A DNA stretch of 64,000 nt. Origin: Aquincola tertiaricarbonis. Its GTDB lineage: Bacteria > Pseudomonadota > Gammaproteobacteria > Burkholderiales > Burkholderiaceae_C. Positions within the stretch are counted from its first letter, which is position 1, and every line of letters begins with the position of its first letter. The notes under the pieces are model-generated. The model had not been told where the DNA came from. It saw only the letters and a list, made by a program, of their open reading frames with translations, and made no database searches. Below are positions 10,192 through 19,997 of this stretch, piece by piece. The stretch covers positions 230,491 through 294,490 of the forward strand of contig NZ_JZUE01000005.1 in the NCBI RefSeq assembly GCF_000969605.1. The letters are read 5' to 3'. Position numbers and translations under genes: made by a program.

Positions 10192-12909
10192 TTATGCGTA
10201 CAGCGGGTTGATCTTGTCGGGGTTGATGCCGTACTTCTGGATGGCCTCGGCCACCTTGCTCACGGGCACCGCGCCGTCGTCGGCAAGCGCCTTGAGCGCC
10301 GCCACCACCACGTAGTGGCGGTTCACCTCGAAGTGCTCGCGCAGCTTGCTGCGGAAGTCGCTGCGGCCGAAGCCGTCGGTGCCCAGCACCTTGTAGCTGC
10401 GGCCCTTGGGAATGAAGGCGCGGATCTGCTCCGCGTAGTTCTTCATGTAGTCGGTGCTGGCGATCACCGGGCCCGCATGCGCGCCCAGCTGCTCCGTCAC
10501 GTAGGGCACGCGCGGCGTCTCGGTCGGGTGCAGCAGGTTCCAGCGCTCGGCGTCCTGGCCGTCGCGGGTGAGCTCGTTGAAGCTCGGGCAGCTCCAGATG
10601 TTGGCCGCCACGCCCCAGTCGGCGGCCAGCAGTTCCTTGGCGGCGATGCTCTCGCGCAGGATGGTGCCGCTGCCCAGCAGGTTGACCCGCGGCGCACCGG
10701 CGGCCGGTGCGGCGCCTTCTTCCAGCAGGTACATGCCCTTGATGATCTGCTCCTCGGTGCCGGCCTTCAGGCCCGGCATCGGGTAGTTCTCGTTGAGCAG
10801 CGTCAGGTAGAAGTAGACGTTGTCCTGCTTCTCGACCATGCGCTTCAGGCCATGGTGCAGGATCACGCCCACCTCGTGCGCGAAGGTCGGGTCGTAGCTG
10901 ATGCAGTTGGGGATGGTGCCGGCCAGGATGTGGCTGTGGCCGTCCTCGTGCTGCAGGCCTTCGCCGTTCAGCGTGGTGCGGCCCGAGGTGCCGCCCAGCA
11001 GGAAGCCACGGGCCTGCATGTCGCCGGCGGCCCAGGCCAGGTCGCCGATGCGCTGGAAGCCGAACATCGAGTAGTAGATGTAGAACGGCACCATGATGCG
11101 GTTGTTCGTCGAATACGACGTCGCCGCGGCGATCCAGCTGGCCATGCCGCCGGCCTCGTTGATGCCTTCCTGCAGGATCTGGCCGGCCTTGTCTTCCTTG
11201 TAATACATGACCTGGTCCTTGTCGACCGGCGTGTACTGCTGCCCCGCGGGGTTGTAGATGCCGATCTGGCGGAACAGGCCTTCCATGCCGAAGGTGCGCG
11301 CCTCGTCCACCAGGATGGGCACGGTGCGCGGGCCCAGGTCCTTGTCGCGCAGCAGCTGCGTCAGGAAGCGCACGAAGGCTTGCGTGGTGCTGATCTCGCG
11401 GCCTTCGGCCGTCGGCTCGAGCACGGCCTTGAAGGTTTCGATCGGCGGAATGGCGAACGACTCTTCGGCCTTGGTGCGGCGCTGCGGCAGGTAGCCGCCG
11501 AGGGCCTGGCGGCGCTCGTGCAGGTACTTCATCTCCGGCGTGTCGTCGGCCGGCTTGTAGAACGGAATCTCCGCCAGCTTGTCGTCGGGGATGGGGATGT
11601 TGAAGCGGTCGCGGAAGGCCTTCACGTCCTCGTCCACCAGCTTCTTGGTCTGGTGGGCGGTGTTCTTGCCCTCGCCGATCTTGCCCATGCCGAAGCCCTT
11701 GACGGTCTTGATCAGCAGCAGGGTCGGCTGGCCCTTGTGGTTCACGGCGCGGTGGTAGGCGGCGTACACCTTCTGCGGGTCATGGCCGCCGCGCTGCAGG
11801 CGCCAGATGTCGTCGTCGCTCATCTTGGCGACCATCTCAAGCAGCTTGGGGTCGCGGCCGAAGAAGTTCTTGCGCACGAAGGCACCGTCGTTGGCCTTCA
11901 TGGCCTGGTAGTCGCCGTCGACGGTGTCCATCATCACCTTGCGCAGCGCACCGTCCTTGTCGCGGGCCAGCAGCGGATCCCAGTAGCTGCCCCACAGCAG
12001 CTTGATGACGTTCCAGCCCGAGCCGCGGAACTCGCCCTCCAGCTCCTGGATGATCTTGCCGTTGCCGCGCACCGGGCCGTCCAGCCGCTGCAGGTTGCAG
12101 TTGATGACGAAGATCAGGTTGTCGAGCTTCTCGCGCGCGGCCAGGCCGATGGCGCCCAGGCTTTCCGGCTCGTCCATTTCGCCGTCGCCGCAGAACACCC
12201 ACACCTTGCGCTGGCTCGTGTCGGCGATGCCGCGGGCATGCAGGTACTTCAGGAAACGCGCCTGGTAGATGCCCATCAGCGGGCCCAGACCCATCGACAC
12301 CGTGGGGAACTGCCAGAACTCCGGCATCAGCTTCGGATGCGGATAGCTGGAGATGCCCTTGCCGTCCACTTCCTGGCGGAAGTTGAGCAGCTGCTCCTCG
12401 GTGATGCGGCCTTCCAGGAAGGCGCGGGCATAGATGCCGGGCGCCGAGTGGCCCTGGATGTAGAGCAGGTCGCCGCCGTGCACGCCGTCGTCGCCGTGCC
12501 AGAAGTGGTTGAAGCCCGCGCCGAACATCGTGGCCAGCGAGGCGAAGCTGGAGATGTGGCCGCCCAGGTCGCCACCGTCCACCGGATGCAGGCGGTTGGC
12601 CTTGACCACCATCGCCATGGCATTCCAGCGCATGTACGCGCGCAGGCGCTCCTCGATCTCCAGGTTGCCGCCGCAGCGCTCTTCCTGGTCGGTGGGAATG
12701 GTGTTGACGTAGGCGGTGGTGGCCGAGAACGGCACGTCGATGCCGGCCTGACGCGCGTGGTCGATCAGCTGCTCGAGCAGGAAATGCGCTCGCTCACCGC
12801 CTTCGGCGCCGATGACTGCAGAGAGGGCGTCCAGCCACTCGCGGGTTTCCTGGCTGTCGGAATCGTTGGCGGCCGCGCCGCCGGAGAAGGATTCGGGCAC
12901 TGCAGACAT
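10192..12909 (-). CDS. aceE: Pyruvate dehydrogenase E1 component, homodimeric type
   Basis: 905 residues, close to the usual 890 for homodimeric AceE. The thiamin diphosphate motif runs from GDGEMDEPES at residues 241-250 to the closing NCN at 270-272. Other recognisable blocks are HGDDGVHGGDLLYIQGHSAPG and HPKLMPEFWQFPTVSMGLGP in the N-terminal half and the NEAGGMASWIAAATSYS region in the second. It decarboxylates pyruvate and passes the acetyl group to lipoyl-AceF. It is the first gene of the operon; the ATG at 12909 follows AGGAGACAACGC. The 181-bp gap to the divergent histidine kinase gene at 13091 must hold both promoters. Confidence 0.97.
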   Translation of the reverse strand: MSAVPESFSGGAAANDSDSQETREWLDALSAVIGAEGGERAHFLLEQLIDHARQAGIDVPFSATTAYVNTIPTDQEERCGGNLEIEERLRAYMRWNAMAMVVKANRLHPVDGGDLGGHISSFASLATMFGAGFNHFWHGDDGVHGGDLLYIQGHSAPGIYARAFLEGRITEEQLLNFRQEVDGKGISSYPHPKLMPEFWQFPTVSMGLGPLMGIYQARFLKYLHARGIADTSQRKVWVFCGDGEMDEPESLGAIGLAAREKLDNLIFVINCNLQRLDGPVRGNGKIIQELEGEFRGSGWNVIKLLWGSYWDPLLARDKDGALRKVMMDTVDGDYQAMKANDGAFVRKNFFGRDPKLLEMVAKMSDDDIWRLQRGGHDPQKVYAAYHRAVNHKGQPTLLLIKTVKGFGMGKIGEGKNTAHQTKKLVDEDVKAFRDRFNIPIPDDKLAEIPFYKPADDTPEMKYLHERRQALGGYLPQRRTKAEESFAIPPIETFKAVLEPTAEGREISTTQAFVRFLTQLLRDKDLGPRTVPILVDEARTFGMEGLFRQIGIYNPAGQQYTPVDKDQVMYYKEDKAGQILQEGINEAGGMASWIAAATSYSTNNRIMVPFYIYYSMFGFQRIGDLAWAAGDMQARGFLLGGTSGRTTLNGEGLQHEDGHSHILAGTIPNCISYDPTFAHEVGVILHHGLKRMVEKQDNVYFYLTLLNENYPMPGLKAGTEEQIIKGMYLLEEGAAPAAGAPRVNLLGSGTILRESIAAKELLAADWGVAANIWSCPSFNELTRDGQDAERWNLLHPTETPRVPYVTEQLGAHAGPVIASTDYMKNYAEQIRAFIPKGRSYKVLGTDGFGRSDFRSKLREHFEVNRHYVVVAALKALADDGAVPVSKVAEAIQKYGINPDKINPLYA

Positions 12910-13090
12910 GCGTTGTCTCCTGGTTTTTTACCGAGGTGGTCGATGGGGCGGGGGTAAAACGGGCGGCAGTTTCGCACAACTCCACCAATTTTCAAACAGT
13001 GAGAGTTCGTTTTGTAATGTGAAATTTCAGAGGGTTTAGGAGGGAGTCCGTGCCGCGAAATCCTGCTTCCCGCGCTCCGATAATCCGCCG

Positions 13091-15652
13091 ATGCAGCCCC
13101 GCCACGATCTGTTTGCCTCAGGAAGTACTTCGTTCACCCGGGGGCAGCGCTTGCTCAACCGCTGGTGGCGGCGGCAGTCGCCAGCGCGGCAGGACCGCTT
13201 CGTCACCATCGGGCCGCTGGTGTCGGTGCTGCTCTTCCTCGCGGCCATCATCTCGGCCTTCTGGTACCTGCGCAACGAAGAGATCGAGCGCGAGATCGAG
13301 TCGGTGCGGCGCGACACCGAGATCGTCCAGCAGCAGATCCGCCTGCGCCTGATCGAGAGCCAGGAGCAGATGATCCGGCTGGCCGGGCAGATGACCCGCC
13401 GCCCGATCGACGCCGCCGACTTCATCGACCAGGCCGCCACGCTGGGCCGCGAACGGCCCGAGATCACGCAGATCGCGTGGGTGACCGCCGAGCGTGAGCG
13501 CAAGGCCAGCCACTCGGTCTCCGGCTATCCGGTGGAGGCCAATCCGGCGCTCGATCCCTCGCTGCCCGCGCTGGGCCGCGCCAGCGAGCCCGAGCGTGCC
13601 TTCGGCGTGGCGCGCGACCTGCGCCAGCCGGTGTACTCGCGCGCGTTCGTGAACCCCGCGGCCGCGCCGGTGTTCCAGCTGCAGGTGCCGCTGTTCGACG
13701 GCAGCCGCTTCGCGGGCGTGCTGCTGGCCGAGTATTCGGTGGAGACGCTGCTGCGCCTGGCCGTGCCGGACGTGGTGATCAAGCGCCACACCATCGCCGT
13801 GCTGGACGACCAGGCGCGCGAGGTGGCCAGCAGCGAGTCATCGCGCCGCAGCCAGATCATTCCGCGCGCGCCCATCGTGCACGACGCGCCGCTGGCGCCC
13901 ACCGCCAACGGCCTGGTGGTACGTGGCCAGGGCTGGCGCACTTCCATCGGCCTGATCAGCAACACGCTGTTCTGGATGGTGGTGGCGCTGTCGGGCCTGA
14001 CGGTGTGGATGCTGCTGGCCACCTGGCGCCACATGCGCCGCCGCGGGCAGATCCAGGGCGCGCTGGTGCAGGAGACCAACTTCCGCCGCGCGATGGAGAA
14101 CTCCATGCTCACCGGCATGCGCGCACTCGACATGGAAGGCCGCATCACCTACGTGAACCCCGCGTTCTGCGCGATGACCGGCTTCTCCGAGGCCGACCTG
14201 ATCGGCGCGCGCCCGCCCTTCCCGCACTGGCCGCCCACGCTGATCGACGAGAACATGCGGCTGCTGCAGCAGGAACTGCAGGGCCGCAGCCCGGCCGGCG
14301 GCATCGAGGTGAAGGTGATGCGCAAGGACGGCACGCAGTTCGATGCGCGCATGTACGTCTCGCCGCTGATCGACAGCAAGGGCCACCAGACCGGCTGGAT
14401 GACCTCGATGACCAACATCACCGAGGCCAAGCGCATCCGCGACCAGCTCTCGGCCTCGCACGAGCGCTTCACCACCGTGCTGGAAGGCCTGGACGCCGCG
14501 GTGTCGGTGCTGTCGGTGCAGCAGAGCGAGCTGCTGTTCGCCAACCGCTCGTACCGGCTGTGGTTCGGCGCCGAGGCGCGCGGCCACGACCTGCTGGCCG
14601 GGCCCAACGCCGCGCTGCGCTTCCTGGCCGACCAGGACGACATGGTGGACAGCCTCTCGGGCCTGCCCACCGAGGAGCTGACCGAAGCCGGCTCCGACCC
14701 ACGCGAGGTGTACGTCGAGTCGCTCAACAAGTGGTTCGACGTGCGCAGCCGCTACCTGCAGTGGACCGACGGCCGGCTGGCGCAGATGCTGATCGCCACC
14801 GACATCACCGCCCGCCGCCGGGCGGAGGAACAGGCCTCGCGCCAGGCCGAGAAGGCGCAGGTGACCAGCCGGCTGGTGACCATGGGCGAGATGGCTTCAT
14901 CGGTGGCGCATGAGCTGAACCAGCCGCTGACCGCCATCGCCAACTACTGCAACGGCATGGTCAGCCGGGTGAAGAATGACGCCATCCAGAAGGACGACCT
15001 GATCGCCGCGCTGGAGAAGACATCGCGCCAGGCGCAGCGGGCCGGGCAGATCATCCACCGCATCCGCAGCTTCGTGAAACGCAGCGAGCCGCAGCGCCAG
15101 CGTGCCGAGGCCCGCACCATCATCGACGAGGCGGTGGAGCTGGCCAACATCGAGCTGCGCCGCCGCAACGTGGAGCTGCACACCTACGTGGCGCAGCGCC
15201 TGCCGCCGCTGATGTGCGACCCCATCCTGATCGAGCAGGTGGTGCTCAACCTGGTGAAGAACGCGGCCGAGGCCATCGACGTGGCGCAGATGCCGCCGCA
15301 GCGCCGCCACATCGAGCTGCGCGTGGTGCCGCGCCACACGCCCGAGGAAGGCGGTGTGATCGAATTCAGCGTGACCGACATGGGCCCGGGCATGAAGGAG
15401 GACGTGCTGTCGCGCATGTACGAGGCCTTCTTCTCCACCAAGGCCGACGGACTGGGCATCGGCCTCGGTCTGTGCCGGTCCATCGTCGAGAGCCACCGGG
15501 GGCGGATCAAGGCGCAGAACCTCTACAATGGAGAGTCGGTCGTGGGCTGCAGATTCGTCTTCACGCTCCCTGTCGACACCGCCCTGCCCCGCAGTGAATT
15601 CCCCCCTGCGGCGGCGCCCTCAGCCCCTGCCAACAACACCGTTGCCTCATGA
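13091..15652 (+). CDS. Membrane-bound PAS-domain sensor histidine kinase
   Basis: 853 residues. Membrane helices lie at about 40-60 and 300-318 and enclose a roughly 240-residue periplasmic sensor region. A PAS domain follows (NPAFCAMTGFSEADLIG, about 340-455), then a second PAS-like stretch (about 460-580). The kinase core has phospho-acceptor His607 in SSVAHELNQPLTAIANY, then the N box (NLVKNAAEAID) and G boxes (DMGPGM, GLGIGLG) of an HPK4/FixL-type kinase. The gene overlaps the response regulator gene by four bases, so the two form a cognate pair. The signal is unknown. Divergent placement from the pyruvate dehydrogenase operon suggests, but does not prove, that the pair regulates it. Confidence 0.92.
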   Translation: MQPRHDLFASGSTSFTRGQRLLNRWWRRQSPARQDRFVTIGPLVSVLLFLAAIISAFWYLRNEEIEREIESVRRDTEIVQQQIRLRLIESQEQMIRLAGQMTRRPIDAADFIDQAATLGRERPEITQIAWVTAERERKASHSVSGYPVEANPALDPSLPALGRASEPERAFGVARDLRQPVYSRAFVNPAAAPVFQLQVPLFDGSRFAGVLLAEYSVETLLRLAVPDVVIKRHTIAVLDDQAREVASSESSRRSQIIPRAPIVHDAPLAPTANGLVVRGQGWRTSIGLISNTLFWMVVALSGLTVWMLLATWRHMRRRGQIQGALVQETNFRRAMENSMLTGMRALDMEGRITYVNPAFCAMTGFSEADLIGARPPFPHWPPTLIDENMRLLQQELQGRSPAGGIEVKVMRKDGTQFDARMYVSPLIDSKGHQTGWMTSMTNITEAKRIRDQLSASHERFTTVLEGLDAAVSVLSVQQSELLFANRSYRLWFGAEARGHDLLAGPNAALRFLADQDDMVDSLSGLPTEELTEAGSDPREVYVESLNKWFDVRSRYLQWTDGRLAQMLIATDITARRRAEEQASRQAEKAQVTSRLVTMGEMASSVAHELNQPLTAIANYCNGMVSRVKNDAIQKDDLIAALEKTSRQAQRAGQIIHRIRSFVKRSEPQRQRAEARTIIDEAVELANIELRRRNVELHTYVAQRLPPLMCDPILIEQVVLNLVKNAAEAIDVAQMPPQRRHIELRVVPRHTPEEGGVIEFSVTDMGPGMKEDVLSRMYEAFFSTKADGLGIGLGLCRSIVESHRGRIKAQNLYNGESVVGCRFVFTLPVDTALPRSEFPPAAAPSAPANNTVAS

Positions 15653-16272
15653 GTTTGATTCCCAAAAAGGGTACCGTGTATGTCGTCGATGACGACGAGG
15701 CCGTGCGCGATTCGCTGCAGTGGCTGCTCGAGGGCAAGGACTACCGCGTGAAGTGCTTCGACTCCGCCGAGTCGTTCCTCTCGCGCTTCGATCCGCGCGA
15801 AGTGGCCTGCCTGATCGCCGACATCCGCATGGACGGCATGAGCGGCCTGGAGCTGCAGGACCGCCTGAAGGAACGCCGCTCGCCGCTGCCCATCACCTTC
15901 ATCACCGGCCATGGCGACGTGCCCATGGCCGTCACCACGATGAAGAAGGGCGCGATGGACTTCATCGAGAAGCCGTTCAAGGAAGAGGAACTGCTGAACC
16001 TGGTGGAGCGCATGCTCGATTCGGCCCGTGCTGCCTTCTCGCAGCACCAGGAAGAAGCCAGCCGCGGCGCGCTGCTGGCCCGCCTGACCACGCGCGAGGC
16101 CCAGGTGCTGGAACGCATCGTGGCCGGCCGCCTGAACAAGCAGATCGCCGACGACCTGGGCATCAGCATCAAGACGGTGGAGGCGCACCGCGCCAACATC
16201 ATGGAAAAGCTCAATGCCAACACCGTGGCCGACCTGCTGAAGATCGCGCTCGGCGCGCAATCGAAGGCCTAG
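15649..16272 (+). CDS. FixJ-type response regulator (receiver + LuxR-like HTH)
   Basis: 207 residues. The receiver domain has the acidic pocket VVDDDEAVR at 12-20, phospho-acceptor Asp58 in LIADIRMDG, a conserved Thr in ITFITGHGD and a Lys in FIEKPF. A Q-linker leads to a LuxR/FixJ helix-turn-helix (LTTREAQVLERIVAGRLNKQIADDLGISIKTVEAHRANIMEKL). It is a DNA-binding transcription regulator activated by the kinase encoded immediately upstream (ATGA overlap). Targets are unknown; the shared intergenic region with aceE at 12910-13090 is the first place to test. A hairpin terminator follows the gene. Confidence 0.94.
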   Translation: MSLIPKKGTVYVVDDDEAVRDSLQWLLEGKDYRVKCFDSAESFLSRFDPREVACLIADIRMDGMSGLELQDRLKERRSPLPITFITGHGDVPMAVTTMKKGAMDFIEKPFKEEELLNLVERMLDSARAAFSQHQEEASRGALLARLTTREAQVLERIVAGRLNKQIADDLGISIKTVEAHRANIMEKLNANTVADLLKIALGAQSKA

Positions 16273-16326
16273 GCAGCGCACGGCTTGGCGGCGCCGGCGG
16301 CGCCCAACGATCACTCGCCACCCACC

Positions 16327-16354
16327 AGGCCGCCCTCCAGCGGCCTGTTTACTT
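16327..16354 (+). terminator. Probable intrinsic terminator after the two-component system
   Basis: A perfect seven-pair stem AGGCCGC/GCGGCCT with a six-base loop is followed by GTTTACTTT. It lies 54 bp after the regulator stop and 15 bp before folD. The T tract is interrupted, so termination may be partial. Confidence 0.6.
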
Positions 16355-16368
16355 TCCGGACCCCACCC

Positions 16369-17226
16369 ATGACCGCCCAGATCATCGACGGCACCGCCCT
16401 CTCCAACCAAGTTCGCGCCCAGGTGGCGGTGGAAGCCGCCGCGCTGGCACAGCAGCAGGGCCGCAAGCCGGGGCTGGCCGTCATCCTGGTGGGCGACGAC
16501 CCGGCCAGCGCCGTGTACGTGCGCAACAAGGTCAAGGCCTGCAACGACAACGGCCTGCATTCGGTGCTGGAGCAGTACCCCGCCTCGCTGACCGAGGCCG
16601 AGCTGCTGGCGCGCATCGCCGCGCTGAACGCGGACGAGGCCATCCACGGCATCCTGGTGCAGATGCCCGTGCCCCGGCACATCGACCCGCACAAGGTGAT
16701 CGAGGCCATCGCGCCCGAGAAGGACGTGGACGGCTTCTCGGTGCGTAGCGCGGGTGAGCTGATGAGCGGGCTGCCCGGCCTGCGCCCGGCCACGCCCTAC
16801 GGCTGCATGAAGCTGATCGAAAGCACCGGCGTGCCGATCAAGGGCAAGCATGCGGTCGTCATCGGCCGCAGCAACACGGTGGGCAAGCCGATGGCGCTGC
16901 TGCTGCTGCAGGCGCATGCCACCGTCACCATCTGCCACAGCGGCACGCCCGACCTGGGCGCGCACACCCGGCTGGCCGACATCGTGGTGGCCGCCACCGG
17001 CCGCCGCAACACGCTGACGGCCGACATGGTCAAGCCCGGCGCCATCGTCATCGACGTGGGCATCAACCGCAACGAGGAAGGCAAGCTCTGCGGCGACGTC
17101 GACTTCGCGGCGGTCAAGGAAGTGGCCGGTTTCATCAGCCCGGTGCCGGGCGGCGTGGGGCCGATGACGATCGCGATGCTGCTGGTGAACACCCTGGAAG
17201 CCGCACGGGCCGCCGCGGCGCGGTAA
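16369..17226 (+). CDS. folD: Bifunctional methylenetetrahydrofolate dehydrogenase / methenyltetrahydrofolate cyclohydrolase
   Basis: 285 residues from the ATG at 16369. A longer frame from 16285 runs through the terminator hairpin and lacks homology, so it was not used. The active-site Tyr50 and Lys54 in [12 protein letters not shown] match E. coli FolD positions. Further motifs are [20 protein letters not shown], the [13 protein letters not shown] nucleotide-binding turn and the terminal [15 protein letters not shown]. The cytoplasmic enzyme interconverts 5,10-methylene- and 10-formyl-tetrahydrofolate, supplying one-carbon units for purines and formyl-Met. The next gene, an oligopeptidase, starts 25 bp later, so they may be co-transcribed. 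Confidence 0.97.
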   Translation: MTAQIIDGTALSNQVRAQVAVEAAALAQQQGRKPGLAVILVGDDPASAVYVRNKVKACNDNGLHSVLEQYPASLTEAELLARIAALNADEAIHGILVQMPVPRHIDPHKVIEAIAPEKDVDGFSVRSAGELMSGLPGLRPATPYGCMKLIESTGVPIKGKHAVVIGRSNTVGKPMALLLLQAHATVTICHSGTPDLGAHTRLADIVVAATGRRNTLTADMVKPGAIVIDVGINRNEEGKLCGDVDFAAVKEVAGFISPVPGGVGPMTIAMLLVNTLEAARAAAAR

Positions 17227-17251
17227 AACGGGCCATCCACAAGGAACTCGC

Positions 17252-19282
17252 ATGACCGACCTCTCGACCAATCCCCTGCTCAAGACCGGCGGCCTGCCCG
17301 CCTTCGACGCCATCCAGCCCGAGCATGTGGGCCCGGCCGTGGACCAGCTGCTGGCCGATGCCTCCGCCGCGCTGGAACGCGCGGTGAGCGACGAGGTGCC
17401 TGCCACCTACGAGGCGATGTCCGCGGTGCTGGACGTGGCCACCGAGCGCCTGGGCACCAGCTGGGGCGCCGTCAGCCACCTGAGCCATGTGATGGACACG
17501 CCCGCTCTGCGCGCGGCCTACACCGAGAACCTGCCCAAGATCAGCGAGTTCTACACCCGGCTGGGCGCCGACGAGCGGCTCTACGCCAAGTACAAGGCCA
17601 TCGCCAACGCGCCCGAGGCCGCGCAGCTGAGCGCGCCACGCCGCAAGGCGCTGGCCAATGCGATGCGCGACTTCGTGCTGTCGGGCGCCGAGCTGCAGGG
17701 CGAGGCCAAGGCCCGCTTCGCCAAGATCCAGGAGCGGCTGTCGGAGCTGAGCCAGCAGTACCGCGAGCATGTGCTGGATGCCACCGACGCCTTCAGCTAC
17801 TACGCCAGCGACGCCGAGATGGCCGGCGTGCCGGAAGACGTGCGCGAGGCCGCACGCAACGCCGCCGCGGCCGACGAGAAGGAAGGCTACAAGATCACGC
17901 TGCAGTTCCCGAGCTACTACCCGGTGATGCAGTACGCCAGCGACCGTTCGCTGCGCGAGAAGATCTACACCGCCTACGTCACCCGCGCCAGCGAACTGGG
18001 CCCGCCCGAGCGCGACAACAGCGCGGTGATGACCGAGCTGCTGCAGCTGCGCCAAGAGGAAGCGCAGCTGCTGGGCTACGGCAGCTATGCCGACGTGTCC
18101 CTCGTGCCCAAGATGGCCGAATCGCCGGACCAGGTGCGCGGCTTCCTGGCCGACCTGGCCGCCCGCGCCCGCCCCTATGCCGAGCGCGACCTGGCCGAAC
18201 TGCGCCGGTTCGCGGCCGACGAGCTGGGCCTGACCGACCTCAAGCCCTGGGACACCGCCTTCGCCAGCGAGCGGCTGAAGCAGGCGCGCTACGCCTTCAG
18301 CGACAACGAGGTGAAGCAGTACTTCACCGAACCCAAGGTGCTGGACGGCCTGTTCCGCATCATCGAGACCGTGTTCGAGGTGCAGATCCGCCCCGACACC
18401 GCGCCGGTGTGGCACGAGCATGTGCGCTTTTTCCGCGTGGAGCGCGAGGGCACGCTGCTGGCGCAGTTCTACCTCGACCCCTATGCCCGCCAGGGCAAGC
18501 AGGGCGGCGCCTGGATGGACGACGTGCGCGTGCGCTGGGCGCGGCCCGAGGGCACGCTGCAGACGCCGGTGGCGCACCTGGTGTGCAACTTCCCGTCGCC
18601 GCAGCCGGGCCGGCCCGCGCTGCTCACGCACGACGACGTCATCACCCTGTTCCACGAGTTCGGCCACGGCCTGCACCTGATGCTCACGCAGGTGGCCGAC
18701 ATCGGCGTGTCGGGCCTGTCGGGCGTGGAATGGGACGCGGTGGAGCTGCCCAGCCAGTTCATGGAGAACTTCACCTGGGAATGGGAGGTGCTGCAGCGCC
18801 TGACCGCCCACGTGGACACCGGCGAGCCGCTGCCGCGCGCGCTGTTCGACAAGATGATCGCGGCCAAGAACTTCCAGAGCGGCATGGCCACGCTGCGGCA
18901 GATCGAGTTCGCGCTGTTCGACATGCGCCTGCACCACGAGCCCGGCGCAGCCACCCAGGTGCAGCAGGTGCTGGATGAAGTGCGGCGCGAGGTGGCGGTC
19001 CTGGAGGCCACGCCCTTCAACCGCTCGCAGCACACCTTCTCGCACATCTTCGCAGGCGGTTATGCGGCGGGCTACTACAGCTACAAGTGGGCCGAGGTGC
19101 TGTCGGCCGACGCCTGGGGCGCCTTCGAGGAAACCGGCCCGCTGGACGTCGAGACGGGGCGCCGCCTGCGCCGCGAGGTGCTGGAAGTCGGCGGCAGCCG
19201 CCCGGCGATGGACAACTTCAAGGCCTTCCGCGGCCGTGAGCCGTCGATCGACGCGCTGATGCGCCATCAGGGCATGGTGTGA
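17252..19282 (+). CDS. prlC: Oligopeptidase A (M3 family zinc metallopeptidase)
   Basis: 676 residues, the normal length for PrlC/OpdA. The zinc site is the HEFGHGLH motif with His468, Glu469 and His472; a third ligand glutamate is expected in the following SGLSGVEWDAVELPSQ block, also typical of the family. It is a cytoplasmic enzyme that degrades short peptides, including cleaved signal peptides. The ATG at 17252 has a good AAGGA ribosome site seven bases upstream. It lies 25 bp after folD and 31 bp before the DUF4124 gene, all on the same strand. Confidence 0.95.
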   Translation: MTDLSTNPLLKTGGLPAFDAIQPEHVGPAVDQLLADASAALERAVSDEVPATYEAMSAVLDVATERLGTSWGAVSHLSHVMDTPALRAAYTENLPKISEFYTRLGADERLYAKYKAIANAPEAAQLSAPRRKALANAMRDFVLSGAELQGEAKARFAKIQERLSELSQQYREHVLDATDAFSYYASDAEMAGVPEDVREAARNAAAADEKEGYKITLQFPSYYPVMQYASDRSLREKIYTAYVTRASELGPPERDNSAVMTELLQLRQEEAQLLGYGSYADVSLVPKMAESPDQVRGFLADLAARARPYAERDLAELRRFAADELGLTDLKPWDTAFASERLKQARYAFSDNEVKQYFTEPKVLDGLFRIIETVFEVQIRPDTAPVWHEHVRFFRVEREGTLLAQFYLDPYARQGKQGGAWMDDVRVRWARPEGTLQTPVAHLVCNFPSPQPGRPALLTHDDVITLFHEFGHGLHLMLTQVADIGVSGLSGVEWDAVELPSQFMENFTWEWEVLQRLTAHVDTGEPLPRALFDKMIAAKNFQSGMATLRQIEFALFDMRLHHEPGAATQVQQVLDEVRREVAVLEATPFNRSQHTFSHIFAGGYAAGYYSYKWAEVLSADAWGAFEETGPLDVETGRRLRREVLEVGGSRPAMDNFKAFRGREPSIDALMRHQGMV

Positions 19283-19313
19283 GCCCCGGGCTGCATGCGG
19301 TAGATTGCGCCGC

Positions 19314-19997
19314 ATGAGCCCCCGCCCTGCCGCACGTCCTCGCGCCCTGCCCTGCCTGCTGGCCAGCGCTGCCCTGCTGGCCGGCAGCGCGGGCGCGCAG
19401 CCCACGCTCTACAAGATCGTCGAGCCCGACGGCCGCATCACCTACACCGACCGGCCGATCACCAACAGCACCGGCCGCGTGTCGCCGGTGGGCGGCAACG
19501 GCGTGGCCGGCGCCCCCATCGACGACAGCATCGCCACCCTGCCGGTGGCCCTGCGCGGCGTGGCCACAAGATTTCCGGTGACGCTGTTCACCGCCACCGA
19601 CTGCGTACCCTGCGACCGCGGCCGGGAGTACCTGCGCCAGCGCGGCATCCCCTTCCGCGAACGCCTGGCCAGCACCGACGCCGACCGCGAAGCCTGGCAG
19701 CGCGTGGTGGGCGCGCCCGAGGCACCGGCCGTCAGCATCGGCACGCAGATGCTGCGCGGCTTCGCGCCGGACACCTGGGGCGAGTACCTGGACGTGGCCG
19801 GCTACCCGCGCGACAGCAGGCTGCCGCCGAACTACCAGGCACCGCCGGTGGGGCCGGTGGCAGTGGCGCGGCCGGGGTCGAGCGGGACGACGGCGGGTGA
19901 ACCCGCGACACCCCCGGCCACACCAGCGCCGGTGCCCGCGGCGCCTGCGCCCGCGGCCACGGACACCGGCGTGCCGGTGCCCGCGATCAGGTTCTAG
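19314..19997 (+). CDS. Exported DUF4124 / glutaredoxin-like protein
   Basis: 227 residues from the ATG at 19314 (an in-frame TTG at 19305 is possible). A signal peptide covers about residues 1-27 (LPCLLASAALLAGSAGAQ). A DUF4124 segment follows, LYKIVEPDGRITYTDRP, then a thioredoxin/glutaredoxin-like domain with a Cys-x2-Cys pair in TDCVPCDRG and the cis-Pro-like APAVSIGTQ segment. The C-terminal 60 residues are low-complexity Pro/Ala. The family is probably a periplasmic thiol protein, but substrate and partner are unknown. The stop shares a CTAG tetranucleotide with the convergent Imm49-like gene. Confidence 0.82.
   Translation: MSPRPAARPRALPCLLASAALLAGSAGAQPTLYKIVEPDGRITYTDRPITNSTGRVSPVGGNGVAGAPIDDSIATLPVALRGVATRFPVTLFTATDCVPCDRGREYLRQRGIPFRERLASTDADREAWQRVVGAPEAPAVSIGTQMLRGFAPDTWGEYLDVAGYPRDSRLPPNYQAPPVGPVAVARPGSSGTTAGEPATPPATPAPVPAAPAPAATDTGVPVPAIRF

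Noticed and set aside
8539..12957. 1,472-codon plus-strand frame opposite aceF and aceE
   Set aside because: Antisense shadow caused by high G/C content. The protein is His/Val/Leu/Arg-rich without motifs, while both genes on the other strand are unmistakable.
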